This document shows, piece after piece, positions 1 through 9,746 of a stretch of 64,000 bases of DNA. Source of the stretch: Moorena producens 3L (GTDB lineage: Bacteria; Cyanobacteriota; Cyanobacteriia; Cyanobacteriales; Coleofasciculaceae); the NCBI RefSeq assembly GCF_000211815.1, contig NZ_GL890939.1:24901-88900 (forward strand), given 5' to 3'. The notes beneath the pieces were generated by a model. The model was not told where the DNA came from. It saw only the letters and a list, made by a program, of their open reading frames with translations, and ran no database searches. Both the position numbers and the translations under genes were made by a program. Positions within the stretch are counted from its first letter, which is position 1, and the number at the start of each line of letters is the position of its first letter.

Positions 1-40
1 ATCCGGGGCGGGCTGTCTCACAAGGCGCGACCTTTATAGC

Positions 41-131
41 AGAAGTCAGAAGTCAGAAGTCAGAAGTCAGAAGTCAGAAGTCAGAAGTCAGAAGTCAGAA
101 GTCAGAAGTCAGAAGTCAGAAGTCAGAAGTC
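41..131. repeat. Heptanucleotide tandem repeat (AGAAGTC)13
   Basis: Thirteen uninterrupted copies of the 7-bp unit AGAAGTC are visible. They belong to the short tandemly repeated (STRR) class known from filamentous cyanobacteria. A shorter run of the same unit, preceded by the same TATAGC, lies at about 52935-52970. Confidence 0.95.
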
Positions 132-216
132 AAAAGCAAGCTAGGACTAGGTTTCGGAGTTTAGGAATGTCCTAACAGTAGCGCGTAGTGCTATATCACG
201 CACCCTACGCCTCTTA

Positions 217-327
217 CCCCGATTCCCGATTCCCGATTCCCGATTCCCAATTCTAAATTCTAAATTCTAAATTCCCAATTCTAAATTCTAAATTCTAAAT
301 TCTAAATTCTAAATTCTAAATTCTAAT
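217..327. repeat. Two adjacent heptanucleotide repeats next to the tamB stop codon
   Basis: About four copies of CCCGATT are followed by a run of TTCTAAA units with a few variants. The run reaches the stop codon of the minus-strand tamB gene, so it lies in the 3' untranslated region or acts as a spacer. No gene is seen in bases 1-326. Confidence 0.9.
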
Positions 328-3300
328 TAAAATCGATTTTCATACTCTACAGTTATCTTGGTATCGTCTGAAAAATCCGTAGCACCGCGCAGCAGAATTT
401 CTTCATTAACTCGATAGCGCAAGTTGTACTGAATTGGCTGATCAGTAGTCAACACTTTTAACAACGAAAATGATAAATTATTAGTAATATTAATCCCCGC
501 TTCAGCACCTAGCTCTAACCTATCAGTGCGCCTATTATCATCTGTAACTGTAGTGGGGAACAGGCGAAACTCATCTAATCCTGCGGCATCACCAATCAGG
601 TTGCTGACATTACTCAGTAGTGCTGACCCAGCTAAGTTGGCCAAACCCAAGGTACTATTGCCTCGACCCAAGGTATCCACAAAGCCACCCCCTAATAGGG
701 CAACAATTTCCCCTTCACTACGTTTTGGCATACTATTGAGTTCCACTCGGTCAAAGAGCTGACTTGCTAGCCCTTTTACTTTTGCTTGAACCCGAATAGT
801 TTCTGTAGTGCCAAAATTAGTTGGGCGATCGCTAATTTCATTAGCAAAGGTTTCACTGGTAATGGGTTGTTTCCTAGACTCAATTACTGATGCCACCATC
901 TGCACATCTAACTCTGGGTCTCTGCCAAGAGTGGCTACAAATCGGGCGTTGTTGTTGTAATTTTTATCAAGGCGAAACTGGGTGGTAAACAGATTCACCT
1001 GACCGCGCAGCAGCTGAATGGTTCCTTCTGGTCTAATATCACTCATGTCCCCATTAATTAGAAGGGTACCGCTGGCGAGAAAATCTAATACTGGTAGCTG
1101 TCGAACTAGGATGTTTTTACCTAAGGTTAACTGTAAGTTATTGAACTCTATTAGTTCCTCACCTGCAGATCCGCTACTCCCGCTCGGGGCAGTTTGAGAT
1201 TCAGAAATGGGTACTCGACCATCAAACAATTCGATGTAACCACCAATTCTAGGATTAAATAGAGTCCCAGTAATAATAGTCTTACCTTTAACACCACCAC
1301 TGTAAATCCCTTTGAGATTGATGGCTAGTTGATTCAGGTCAACGGTGAGGGGATTCTCTAATGCTCTAGGTAGGTCTCGCAAGGGCAAATTCCCTACCGC
1401 TACTAATTTACCACCACCAAAATTCCCTTGTAAGCTGTCTACAATTTCCATGCGGTTGAAGTTAAACCGGATTTTGCCATTGACTTCTGTCAGGGGTTCT
1501 GGTAAAGCTTGGGCAGCAATAGTAGCGTCTTCTACATTAATGTTACCGACAACGGTAAGTTGCTCCAGTTGCTGTAGCCAATCTTGGTCTTGGTCAAAGG
1601 TACCAGAAATATCTAAATCTACTTGTCCTTTACCATCAACCCAAGCGATTTGTTGATTGGTAAGCATATTTAATCGGGCAAGTCCTTCGTTTTCAACCTT
1701 GAGTTGTACACTGACTTGCCGATTTTCTGGCTCTACTTCGGCAAAGGGTAACTTGTAGGGGATTTTGGCATTTACAGTTAGGGGTTCAGACTCTTTGGTC
1801 AGAAAACTTTGGGCAAAGACGTTCAACCGCGCATTCTTGTAACTAAAGCTGCCTTTGATGGATTCGAGGGGTGTTTGGTTTAAACTGGCATCCACGACCG
1901 ATATTGCTCCCCTGGCTTGGGGATTGCTGAGACTTCCATAAAAGTCCGCTGTGGCATCAACAAATCCTCCATAACCAACAGAGCTAGGAAATCTGAACAC
2001 TTCTCGAATCAAGGAAACCGGGACTTTCTTGAGCCTGAGCTGACCCGATGGACCAAGTTCACTGATACTACCGGACAAGGTGGCTAGGCTCTGACCCGAT
2101 TGAATCCGCACAGGTAAAAGATTCAGTACCCCTTCTGCAAAATTTCCTTGGGCAATAATTGTCTCAGCTTTATAGGAACCCCATTGCCAGTTTTCCCCTT
2201 GGAAATTAAATTCAGCACGGATGCCATCTTTGACTGAACCGACCAGACTGATACTGCCAGTAAAAGCACCATTGAGCTCGGTAAGCTCTGGTAACAGAAA
2301 GCTCTCTTGACGCTGCTGCCGTTGTCTGTTTAGGAGCTTGACTATTTCTGACATCCGCCGCAGGGGTTTTTTGAGACCATTTTGTGAATTACCTACTCCA
2401 CTAACGGCAAGATCAGCGGCTGTGCCGTAGACGGGGGTTTGGAAGCCTCGACCTAGGTCAGTGATCTCAAATAGTTGTAGGGTAGTTAGAACATCCTGGA
2501 TTTCTCCGAGCTTAGCCTGGAGTTCCCCGTTAAATTCTGGGCCGTTGGGGGTTGGGGTGACGTTGGCAGCAAATAAGTATTGACTATCACCTTTTTCAAA
2601 CAAGCCATCGGTCAGAGTCATCGTCCCTTGCTGGTATTGGAAAAAGCCTTCTAACATATCACCTCTGAGGTTGTCAAAGATGGGATTTGCGATCTCAATT
2701 TTACCGGATGACCCAAAAGTCTTGAGGTTCAGAGCCATGTTCCCACAGATGTCTCCCGCCAAGGGTTTGCTTAACCATGGTTCGAGGTTTTGACCGTCTA
2801 CCATACCACTACTCAAAGCCAGACTCTTAATGGTATTGATCGGAAGATTCTCCACGGTCATTTGTAGCTCATCCCCTGACCGAATCCCACTAGCGGTCTT
2901 GTCCTGATACTGCACCAAAAAGGATACGGGTTGGTAATTGGGGTCTAGCACAACCTCCAGTTTTTCTTGATTCCCTGCTAGCTGGAGATTTACCCCTGAC
3001 TTTGGTGCTATACTTACTCGACCTGTCAGTAGGGATTCAAACTCCAGAGGACCAGCAAAAAAGTACCGCAGTCTTAAGTCACCGTTAATTGTCGGAGCTT
3101 GAGGAGTACCGGCAATCCGACCGTTAAAACCGACTAAGCCTCCTAAATTTAACGCATAAGGCAGGTCAGCCGGTAATCGTTGCAAATTCAAATTCTCTGC
3201 TTGTACCTGGAAATCAAAGGTCTTAATTGCTTGTAAACCCTGACTGCCTGGGTTTAGATTGACAAAACCATTAGCATTGAATCCCTCGGCTGTGGCTTCT

Positions 3301-6300
3301 TTAATCTCTAGCCTTTGACCATTCCAGTCAAAGGATGTGGCTAGGGAACGCTCAAGTACAGAAATGCCTTTACTAAAATTAAGCTTACCCTTAGCTTGGA
3401 TTGCTGATAGAGCTTTATCTGGTGTCAATAGCAACGGAGCAGAAATATTGACACTGCCATTGAGACGTCCTCGTAAATCGGGATTAATCTCCCACAACTG
3501 GAGATTAGTAGGCTGGAAAACCCCCTGAAATTTACCATTGCTAAACTCAGCTGTTCCTAGTAATTGACCACCAGCAACATTCAGTTGTCCAGACCCTTTG
3601 CCCTGAATGGCGTCAATGGTTAAATTATTTAGATTACCAGAGACAGTGACATTCCCGGAAACAGGGCCATTGAATTGGGGCGGGACCGGAGCAAGAGCAC
3701 CCAAGTCGAGGTTAGAGGTTTGTACCTTGGCCTGGAAGTTACCATTGGCAATATCGATTTGAGAAGCCTGAATTCTACCCCCTTCCACATCTAAAGTACC
3801 AGACCCACTAGCAGTAATGGTGCTAGGACTTACCGAATCTAGATTCCCTGAGATGGTAAACTCCCCGGACGCTGGACCGTCGAATTGGGATGGTATTGGT
3901 CCGAGACGACCTAACTTGACATTGGATGCTACGACTTGAGCTTTGAAGTTACCTTTAGCGATATCTACTGCATCAGCTTTAATGGTTCCTCCTGCTACAT
4001 CTAAACTACCAGACCCACTAGCGGTAATGGTGCTAGGACTTACCGAATCCACATTCCCTGAGATGGTAAACTCCCCGGAGGCTGGACCGTTGAATTGCGG
4101 AGGTATTGGTCCGAGACGACCTAACTGGAGATTGGATGCTACTACTTGAGCTTGGAAGTTGCCATTAGCGATATCGACAGCATCAGCTTTAATGGTTCCT
4201 CCTGCTACATCTAAACTACCAGACCCACTAGCGGTAATCGTACTAGGACTGACCGAATCCACATTTCCTGAGATGGTAAACTCCCCGGAAGCTGGACCGT
4301 TGAATTGGGGGGGTATGGGGGCGAGACGACCTAACTTGAGATTGGATGCGACTACTTGAGCTTGGAACTTGCCTTTAGCGATCGCGATCGCATCGGCTTT
4401 AATAGTCCCTGCTGCTAGGTCTAAACTACCAGACCCATTAGCGGTAATCGTGCTAGGACTCAAAGACAAAACATTCCCTGAGATAGTCAACTCCCCTGAG
4501 ATGGGACCTTTAAATTCAGAAGGTACTGGTGCTAAGGCTTCTAGAGGAATATCAGAGGCTTGGACTAGGGTAGAAAAACCACCATTGATCAGTTTTACCT
4601 TGGTAGCACGCAAGGTACCAGCATCAACCGTTACGCTGCCGTAACCGCTAGCACGGAGGGTTTCTGGTTGGAAAGAATCAAGACGACCGGATAAATTAAA
4701 TTGACCATTGAACGGTCCAGAGAATTGTGGCGGTAGAGATGGTGCAGGCAAAGTTTTGATGATTGGTGCCACGGAAATATTCTTAGCTTCTACTAACCCC
4801 TGCCAGCGCCCACCCCCCACTTGAACATTAGTAGCTCTGAGAACACCATCACCCATGGGCAGATTAGCATAACCAGTGGCACGAAAATTCTCGGGCTTGT
4901 CAAGGGGAGAAAAGATCTGGGTTCTGCCATAAACTCGACCCAGAGGAATGGGTAGATTAAATCCATACTGTTTTGCGATCGCATTCGCAGGCACATTCAC
5001 AGCTTTAAGATCAAATACTGCCCCCCCCTGATCCATAAATTTGATATCCCCCTTGCCTGTGACTAAGCCACCCACTGTTGGTTTTGCCTGCAAGTTTCTA
5101 ATGGCCAGCTCAGTATTAATAACGCTAAAGTCAGCAGTAATAGAGCTGAATTTCACCTGGTCAAGGGTGGCGGGAGTGGTGGTAAACGCCTCTCCAATCA
5201 CAATCGGGTTGTCGATAGCTCCAGTGACCTGAAACGTAGCCTGTGCTTTACCTAAAGTTTTTACTGGTAGCTCTTTGATCCCAAACGTCTGTGCATACTG
5301 CTGTATCTCAACCGGTTCGCTTTTTACTCTGAGCTTGTAGCCTGACTCAATATCCAGCATTCCCCCAATTTGGGCAGGTACTTGACCGAATCTGGTAGTT
5401 ATGTTATTGAGCCAAATCTGACTTCCTCGAAAGCTCAGCTTACCGTTGCTTTCAGTGAACAGTTGGGGCAAGGGTTCTAAGCGGGCGATGGTGTCGGAAA
5501 AGTTGATCGTACCCCAATACTGCCAAGGCTGTTCAGCATTATTCCGTTGTATTCTCAGGTTGCCACCCAGTTTACCCCCTTGAAGCTTCAGGGGAATCAG
5601 AAGTACTTTACTAACCTCTGCCGCACTCACGTTATCGACATCAAGGTGCAAGTCAGTTTCTTCTTGAGAGAGGCGGTAATCTCCCTTAACCTTTAAATTT
5701 CCCCCACTTAACGGCTGACTATTTACATCAAAGCGAATCAGCTCACCTCCGTCGATAAATTTACTTTTCCCCCTAACCTCAGTAAATCTCATCGGTGGTT
5801 GTTTGATTCCCACTTCAGATCTTGGCACCACCACCACATCCGCATCCCGCCACCGCACCACCTTTGGGTCTACCTTAAACGCAGAATCTTGGGCAGTTTG
5901 TGTAAATGCTGTAGACACCCAGTTTAAATCTTTGTCCTGTTCAACATATATATTAGGTTCAACTAGGGTTACATCCAGTTCTAGAGTTCTGGTAAACAGC
6001 AGTTTAACGGGGTTATAGCTTACCTTCACTGCCTCGGTAAAAAGATGATCGGGATCCGTAGGGGTAGCTGGTATTTGCGAAGAACCAAACCTTACACCAT
6101 TTAGGGAAAAGCCCTCCACTGGTCCGACATTGACTTTCCGGTTAAGAAAGCTAGATAAATTTTTCTCTACCGTTGGTGCTAATTGCTTCTGGATGAAATA
6201 CCAAGCAAAAAGGCTTCCGCCCCCTATCCCAGAAACTAGAATCATGACCATAAGCATGAAGACCGGACGTAGCAGCCTCTGCCAAAACCCTCTACTTACC

Positions 6301-6365
6301 GTAGGTTCTGGAGTATTTTCCGGAGTAGGCTCTGGTAGATTACCAGGATTGGGAGAGTTACTCAT
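327..6365 (-). CDS. tamB: TamB-like translocation/assembly module protein (DUF490)
   Basis: This encodes about 2012 residues. A short cytoplasmic N-terminus (proline-rich, residues 1-25) precedes one membrane segment (FMLMVMILVSGIGGG region, about residues 35-60). Long beta-rich repeats follow, and the C-terminus has the DUF490/TamB signature (ELDVQMVASV, LLGGGFVD, FSLLKVLTTD, LRYRVNEEILLRGATDFSD). Family members bridge inner and outer membranes and support outer-membrane protein or lipid transport. ATG at 6365 (MSNSPNPG) is preferred. An upstream in-frame ATG at 6422 would add 19 residues, but neither start has a strong ribosome site. Residues about 535-905 hold near-identical 70-residue repeats. 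No BamA/TamA gene is adjacent. The family call is firm; the exact cargo is unknown. Confidence 0.93.
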   Translation of the reverse strand: MSNSPNPGNLPEPTPENTPEPTVSRGFWQRLLRPVFMLMVMILVSGIGGGSLFAWYFIQKQLAPTVEKNLSSFLNRKVNVGPVEGFSLNGVRFGSSQIPATPTDPDHLFTEAVKVSYNPVKLLFTRTLELDVTLVEPNIYVEQDKDLNWVSTAFTQTAQDSAFKVDPKVVRWRDADVVVVPRSEVGIKQPPMRFTEVRGKSKFIDGGELIRFDVNSQPLSGGNLKVKGDYRLSQEETDLHLDVDNVSAAEVSKVLLIPLKLQGGKLGGNLRIQRNNAEQPWQYWGTINFSDTIARLEPLPQLFTESNGKLSFRGSQIWLNNITTRFGQVPAQIGGMLDIESGYKLRVKSEPVEIQQYAQTFGIKELPVKTLGKAQATFQVTGAIDNPIVIGEAFTTTPATLDQVKFSSITADFSVINTELAIRNLQAKPTVGGLVTGKGDIKFMDQGGAVFDLKAVNVPANAIAKQYGFNLPIPLGRVYGRTQIFSPLDKPENFRATGYANLPMGDGVLRATNVQVGGGRWQGLVEAKNISVAPIIKTLPAPSLPPQFSGPFNGQFNLSGRLDSFQPETLRASGYGSVTVDAGTLRATKVKLINGGFSTLVQASDIPLEALAPVPSEFKGPISGELTISGNVLSLSPSTITANGSGSLDLAAGTIKADAIAIAKGKFQAQVVASNLKLGRLAPIPPQFNGPASGEFTISGNVDSVSPSTITASGSGSLDVAGGTIKADAVDIANGNFQAQVVASNLQLGRLGPIPPQFNGPASGEFTISGNVDSVSPSTITASGSGSLDVAGGTIKADAVDIAKGNFKAQVVASNVKLGRLGPIPSQFDGPASGEFTISGNLDSVSPSTITASGSGTLDVEGGRIQASQIDIANGNFQAKVQTSNLDLGALAPVPPQFNGPVSGNVTVSGNLNNLTIDAIQGKGSGQLNVAGGQLLGTAEFSNGKFQGVFQPTNLQLWEINPDLRGRLNGSVNISAPLLLTPDKALSAIQAKGKLNFSKGISVLERSLATSFDWNGQRLEIKEATAEGFNANGFVNLNPGSQGLQAIKTFDFQVQAENLNLQRLPADLPYALNLGGLVGFNGRIAGTPQAPTINGDLRLRYFFAGPLEFESLLTGRVSIAPKSGVNLQLAGNQEKLEVVLDPNYQPVSFLVQYQDKTASGIRSGDELQMTVENLPINTIKSLALSSGMVDGQNLEPWLSKPLAGDICGNMALNLKTFGSSGKIEIANPIFDNLRGDMLEGFFQYQQGTMTLTDGLFEKGDSQYLFAANVTPTPNGPEFNGELQAKLGEIQDVLTTLQLFEITDLGRGFQTPVYGTAADLAVSGVGNSQNGLKKPLRRMSEIVKLLNRQRQQRQESFLLPELTELNGAFTGSISLVGSVKDGIRAEFNFQGENWQWGSYKAETIIAQGNFAEGVLNLLPVRIQSGQSLATLSGSISELGPSGQLRLKKVPVSLIREVFRFPSSVGYGGFVDATADFYGSLSNPQARGAISVVDASLNQTPLESIKGSFSYKNARLNVFAQSFLTKESEPLTVNAKIPYKLPFAEVEPENRQVSVQLKVENEGLARLNMLTNQQIAWVDGKGQVDLDISGTFDQDQDWLQQLEQLTVVGNINVEDATIAAQALPEPLTEVNGKIRFNFNRMEIVDSLQGNFGGGKLVAVGNLPLRDLPRALENPLTVDLNQLAINLKGIYSGGVKGKTIITGTLFNPRIGGYIELFDGRVPISESQTAPSGSSGSAGEELIEFNNLQLTLGKNILVRQLPVLDFLASGTLLINGDMSDIRPEGTIQLLRGQVNLFTTQFRLDKNYNNNARFVATLGRDPELDVQMVASVIESRKQPITSETFANEISDRPTNFGTTETIRVQAKVKGLASQLFDRVELNSMPKRSEGEIVALLGGGFVDTLGRGNSTLGLANLAGSALLSNVSNLIGDAAGLDEFRLFPTTVTDDNRRTDRLELGAEAGINITNNLSFSLLKVLTTDQPIQYNLRYRVNEEILLRGATDFSDDTKITVEYENRF
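3650..4760 (-). repeat. About six 210-bp tandem repeats inside tamB
   Basis: The stretch around GGACCGTTGAATTG recurs near 3665, 3875, 4085, 4295, 4505 and 4715, a period of 210 bp or 70 codons. The copies at about 3960-4100 and 4170-4310 differ at only a few bases in over 120. The outer copies are more diverged, so the inner ones look recently duplicated or homogenised. The reading frame is kept throughout. Confidence 0.92.
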
Positions 6366-6634
6366 CTTGATTGGTTTGCACCTTACAACTGGAGTTCCGA
6401 GGGAATATGGGGGCATCGTCATCTTAATTTATCAGGGAAATACAGGGAGTAGGGGTATCAGTTATAGGTGCCTAATACCAAGTGCGTTTCAAGAGGATAT
6501 CACCATTCCCAATCATGATTAGGAAGAAGGGGCAAAGGGGGAGGAGATGGAAGAAGGTGCTATGTCTCAATGGTGTGAATGCAACTCGGGATCAGGCAGA
6601 TAAGACTACTACTTTTTTTCTCTGACGAAGCTCC

Positions 6635-8344
6635 CTATCTTGATAGTTTCCAGAGCCAAGATTGATCCGTAGGTTTAACCCTATAGTTATGGGTGGTTTC
6701 AATTCCCTGACGCAATTCCTCTGACGGTCGATAAAGTAAAACATTTTTGAAACCCTCCGGAATCTCCGGTATGTTGGTAGAGCTATTGGATTTATCCAAT
6801 AACATCAGCTGTACATCCGGACGAAGTAGATGACACAGAGATAGAACCCTACCGGGAATTTCATTACTGATCAAGAGTGGTTGTGGGATTTGATTAATCC
6901 AAGCGGCTACGGGGGGATTATTGCGACTCTTTGCATAGCTCTTGTGCCACCAAACTGGCAGTTGAGAGCTGACGATACAGGAGAGTATGCCGCTAAATGC
7001 CAGAGCAATTGCTATAGACTTCCAAGTTTTAGGATTTTTTCGGGTTTTTTCCATGGGCACCATGTCATGGTCACCCCTTACTTGCCCATCTTGTCTATCT
7101 TCGGTATTTGCTAAATTTCCATTCATCATGCCCATGGTGGGCAATCCCTTTTTTCCCTTATCTTTGGTAAGTTTTCCTGAGTTTTTAGCTTGGGTTGTCA
7201 GGAAATAAGCAATAGCTAACTGAATGCCTAGATAACAGGGAATAGCATAGCGAGTAATGCTAGAACGGCGACCACCTAAGAGCACATCTGGACCGATTAG
7301 AGCAATTCCTGTCACTCCAATTAAGGTAATAATAAATACCCAAGCATGCTGAGGAGCCTTACGACAAAGATAGTAGAGGGCGTATACTGCTAAAAATAAA
7401 CTGAGATAGTGGAGGGGACTCAAAGGATGGATGCCTTGGTTAACATCAAAGAAAATCCGACTGAGGTTTAAGGTCCAAAATAGAGGTAAGAAGCCTGAAC
7501 GACTATGATTAACTGAGTCAGTATTAGCGATAAATTTGGAGAAATTAGTGATAACAATGATTAGCCAAGGTGAGAATAGTACTATTCCTCCTAAGGAGGC
7601 TAGTAAATAGCTAGTTACTCCCTTAGTCCAGCGACCACCTTCGGTAATTAATACATACAAGCCCTGTCCAATTAAGATCAAGGCAGAGAAAGGGTGAGTA
7701 TAAAGTGCTAAGGCAACAGTAAAGCTATAGATAATCCATCGATAAGGTTTTTTAATAAATTGCTTTATTCTAGAATAATTCATTGCCCATAATAGGACTG
7801 CACTAGAAAGCAAAATAGTAACGGTCCATAAACTATATTCTCGGGCTTCTTGGGCATACAAAACATGAAAGGGAGAAATAGCAATTATGGCAACAGCTAC
7901 CCACCCGATTAATTTTGAACCAAATAGTTCTAAACACAGCCAGTAAGCACAGGGCAATGCTAATAAGCTAATTATTACTGATAGCAGTCTAATAGTTACT
8001 ACGGAATTGCCAAAGGTTTGTAACCATAACCTCGCCATTAGGTAGTAAAGGGGCGAATGTTCTGGATTACCTGCTAGGGAATTAATGGTGTCATTGATAT
8101 CTTTTTTATGATTAGGAAATTGGTAGTATTTTAACAAATTTTCTACGCTGATAATCTGACCATCGAAAATTGTTTCTACTAGTTCGGTTCGAGTGTGACC
8201 AGAAATTCGAAGGGAGGTCATAGTCTCGTCGTACCAGTAAACTTTACGGTCTAGGTTGTAAAATCTAAAGACTACTCCCAGTACGATTACGATGATCAGT
8301 AAATTTCTAAACCAGATAGAATCAAGAGTAATTTTCTTGATCAT
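6635..8344 (-). CDS. GT39/ArnT-like membrane glycosyltransferase
   Basis: About 569 residues from the ATG at 8344 (MIKKITLDSIWFRN). The first hydrophobic segment is followed by RKVYWYDETMTSLRISGH; the acidic pair in the first periplasmic loop is typical of GT-C enzymes of the dolichyl-phosphate-mannose mannosyltransferase type. NPEHSPLYYLMARLW and AQEAREYSLW are further GT39-like motifs, and roughly ten membrane segments follow. A soluble C-terminal tail holds VAAWINQIPQPLLISN. Such enzymes move sugars from lipid carriers to periplasmic acceptors; the substrate here is unknown. The frame stays open another 76 codons upstream, but that part is translated heptamer repeat (LLPTPYS units), so I exclude it. 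No clear Shine-Dalgarno sequence is seen. Confidence 0.85.
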   Translation of the reverse strand: MIKKITLDSIWFRNLLIIVIVLGVVFRFYNLDRKVYWYDETMTSLRISGHTRTELVETIFDGQIISVENLLKYYQFPNHKKDINDTINSLAGNPEHSPLYYLMARLWLQTFGNSVVTIRLLSVIISLLALPCAYWLCLELFGSKLIGWVAVAIIAISPFHVLYAQEAREYSLWTVTILLSSAVLLWAMNYSRIKQFIKKPYRWIIYSFTVALALYTHPFSALILIGQGLYVLITEGGRWTKGVTSYLLASLGGIVLFSPWLIIVITNFSKFIANTDSVNHSRSGFLPLFWTLNLSRIFFDVNQGIHPLSPLHYLSLFLAVYALYYLCRKAPQHAWVFIITLIGVTGIALIGPDVLLGGRRSSITRYAIPCYLGIQLAIAYFLTTQAKNSGKLTKDKGKKGLPTMGMMNGNLANTEDRQDGQVRGDHDMVPMEKTRKNPKTWKSIAIALAFSGILSCIVSSQLPVWWHKSYAKSRNNPPVAAWINQIPQPLLISNEIPGRVLSLCHLLRPDVQLMLLDKSNSSTNIPEIPEGFKNVLLYRPSEELRQGIETTHNYRVKPTDQSWLWKLSR

Positions 8345-8395
8345 GCTAACTACGATAATTAGGGGATAATTGAAACTATAGCAAAGGGAACAGGG

Positions 8396-8516
8396 AATAG
8401 GGAACAGGGAGTAGGGAGTAGGGAGTAGGTAGTAGGGAGTAGGGAGTAGGTAGTAGGGAGTAGGGAGTAGGGAGTAGGGAGTAGGGAGTAGGGAGTAGGG
8501 AGTAGGGACTTCGGAG
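8396..8516. repeat. Heptanucleotide repeat (GGGAGTA)n upstream of the glycosyltransferase
   Basis: About sixteen copies of GGGAGTA and close variants (GGTAGTA, GGGAACA) lie in the 5' flank of the minus-strand glycosyltransferase gene. Three units equal seven codons, so the repeat stays open in frame and artificially extends the upstream reading frame. Confidence 0.92.
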
Positions 8517-8810
8517 CAGGGAGAAATAGGAAAGAGATCCAAAGAGTTTTTGATGTTATGATCAATCATCAAGATTGTTAATGAGCTATTTATAAATGCT
8601 ATAGTAAAGATGGTTTTAAGGGAATTAGCATCAAAGAATACTGTACCTCATAACTCCGATAAACGCTAATCTAAAATATAAAAAGGATACTTGAAAAGAA
8701 ATACCTTAAAATTGGCAATTATAGCTTTTTTTATCCTAATGAGGTACATTCAAGTTTCTTACCCCGACTCCCTACTCCCTACTCCCAGATCCGCTGTTCC
8801 CTTTCCTTAA

Positions 8811-9746
8811 TTACCAAGTAACAGCAACGTTTCTCAAAATTGTCATTGGACCTTGGTCTTTCAGACGTTTCATTTGCTCTTGGTTTCGGACTAGGAGAGC
8901 TCCGGCAAATCCGAGGGAATTGACCCCAATTGACTGGAAATCTGGTTGAGAACGGGGTAAAAGCAACATCCATTGCCTTGTGGCGAGGAGATTGTAGGCA
9001 CCAGATTGCTTGTTACCATTGGCATTATTCCATGGCAACCCCACTGCACTCAGTAATCTATGGTACAAATCAAGGGTGGCTTGAGCGGCATCCCACGGAG
9101 AGTTTACCCAACTAGGGTCAAGCTCAGCAATAGCATGGATGAAGGGCAGGGTTGGGATGGTGCCAACAGAGTCCTGAAAGTTAGCTGATGCGATCGCATT
9201 TTCGATCGGGATGTTAACTCCTTCAGGAGCTAGGGGCAGAGGAACTAGTTGCAAGTGCTTGTGTCGTTGACTCGCACCACCAATCTTTCCAGCATTATAG
9301 AAAGCCAAGCCATCAATTTCCCCAAGACATGCCCACATAGCTGCAAAATCCTGCAAGGTCAGCCAAGTATCTTGCTCCTCGAAGGCACGGGTGATGATCA
9401 GCAGGTGATGGTCAACTACGTTGTATTTGTTCAACAGACACAGGTGGGTGTCGGAAAGGTCTGCTACAAATAAATCTTGTTCGTAGGGAAGAAAAGGGTT
9501 GAAATCCTTCGATGAAGTAGCTGTTTTTTCGTCTTGCTTCTTCTTGGCTTTGTCTTTCCATACCAGATTAGACAAAATCCGCACCAGGAAGCGAATACCC
9601 TCCTGTTCTACGAATTCGTATTCTGTCGCTATGGAGTGGAGTGCTTTACATTCAAGAGCGTGTTGGGTTTGTGCTTTCAGTTTCGGCCACAATGTACCTG
9701 GTTCTAGTACTAGTGTTCTTTCGGTAATTGGTTGTTCTTCAATCAT
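8811..9746 (-). CDS. ATP adenylyltransferase (Ap4A phosphorylase-like, HIT superfamily)
   Basis: A 311-residue protein carrying the HIT-type active-site motif HKHLQL (His162, His164) after NAGKIGGASQR. The N-terminal half has NKYNVVDHHLLIITRAF, also typical of the family. Enzymes of this family split diadenosine tetraphosphate by phosphorolysis, giving ATP and ADP, and so control alarmone-like dinucleotides. The length fits the fungal/cyanobacterial type. It stands alone: the neighbours are repeat-filled spacers and the upstream glycosyltransferase has no link to nucleotide metabolism. The ATG at 9746 opens with MIEEQPITERTLVLEPGTLW. Confidence in the family is high; substrate preference is inferred. 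Confidence 0.88.
   Translation of the reverse strand: MIEEQPITERTLVLEPGTLWPKLKAQTQHALECKALHSIATEYEFVEQEGIRFLVRILSNLVWKDKAKKKQDEKTATSSKDFNPFLPYEQDLFVADLSDTHLCLLNKYNVVDHHLLIITRAFEEQDTWLTLQDFAAMWACLGEIDGLAFYNAGKIGGASQRHKHLQLVPLPLAPEGVNIPIENAIASANFQDSVGTIPTLPFIHAIAELDPSWVNSPWDAAQATLDLYHRLLSAVGLPWNNANGNKQSGAYNLLATRQWMLLLPRSQPDFQSIGVNSLGFAGALLVRNQEQMKRLKDQGPMTILRNVAVTW

Noticed and set aside
6635..8572. Longer 645-codon version of the GT39 gene starting at 8572
   Set aside because: The extra 76 codons are mostly translated heptamer repeat (LLPTPYS units) and precede the natural hydrophobic N-terminus MIKKITLDSIW.
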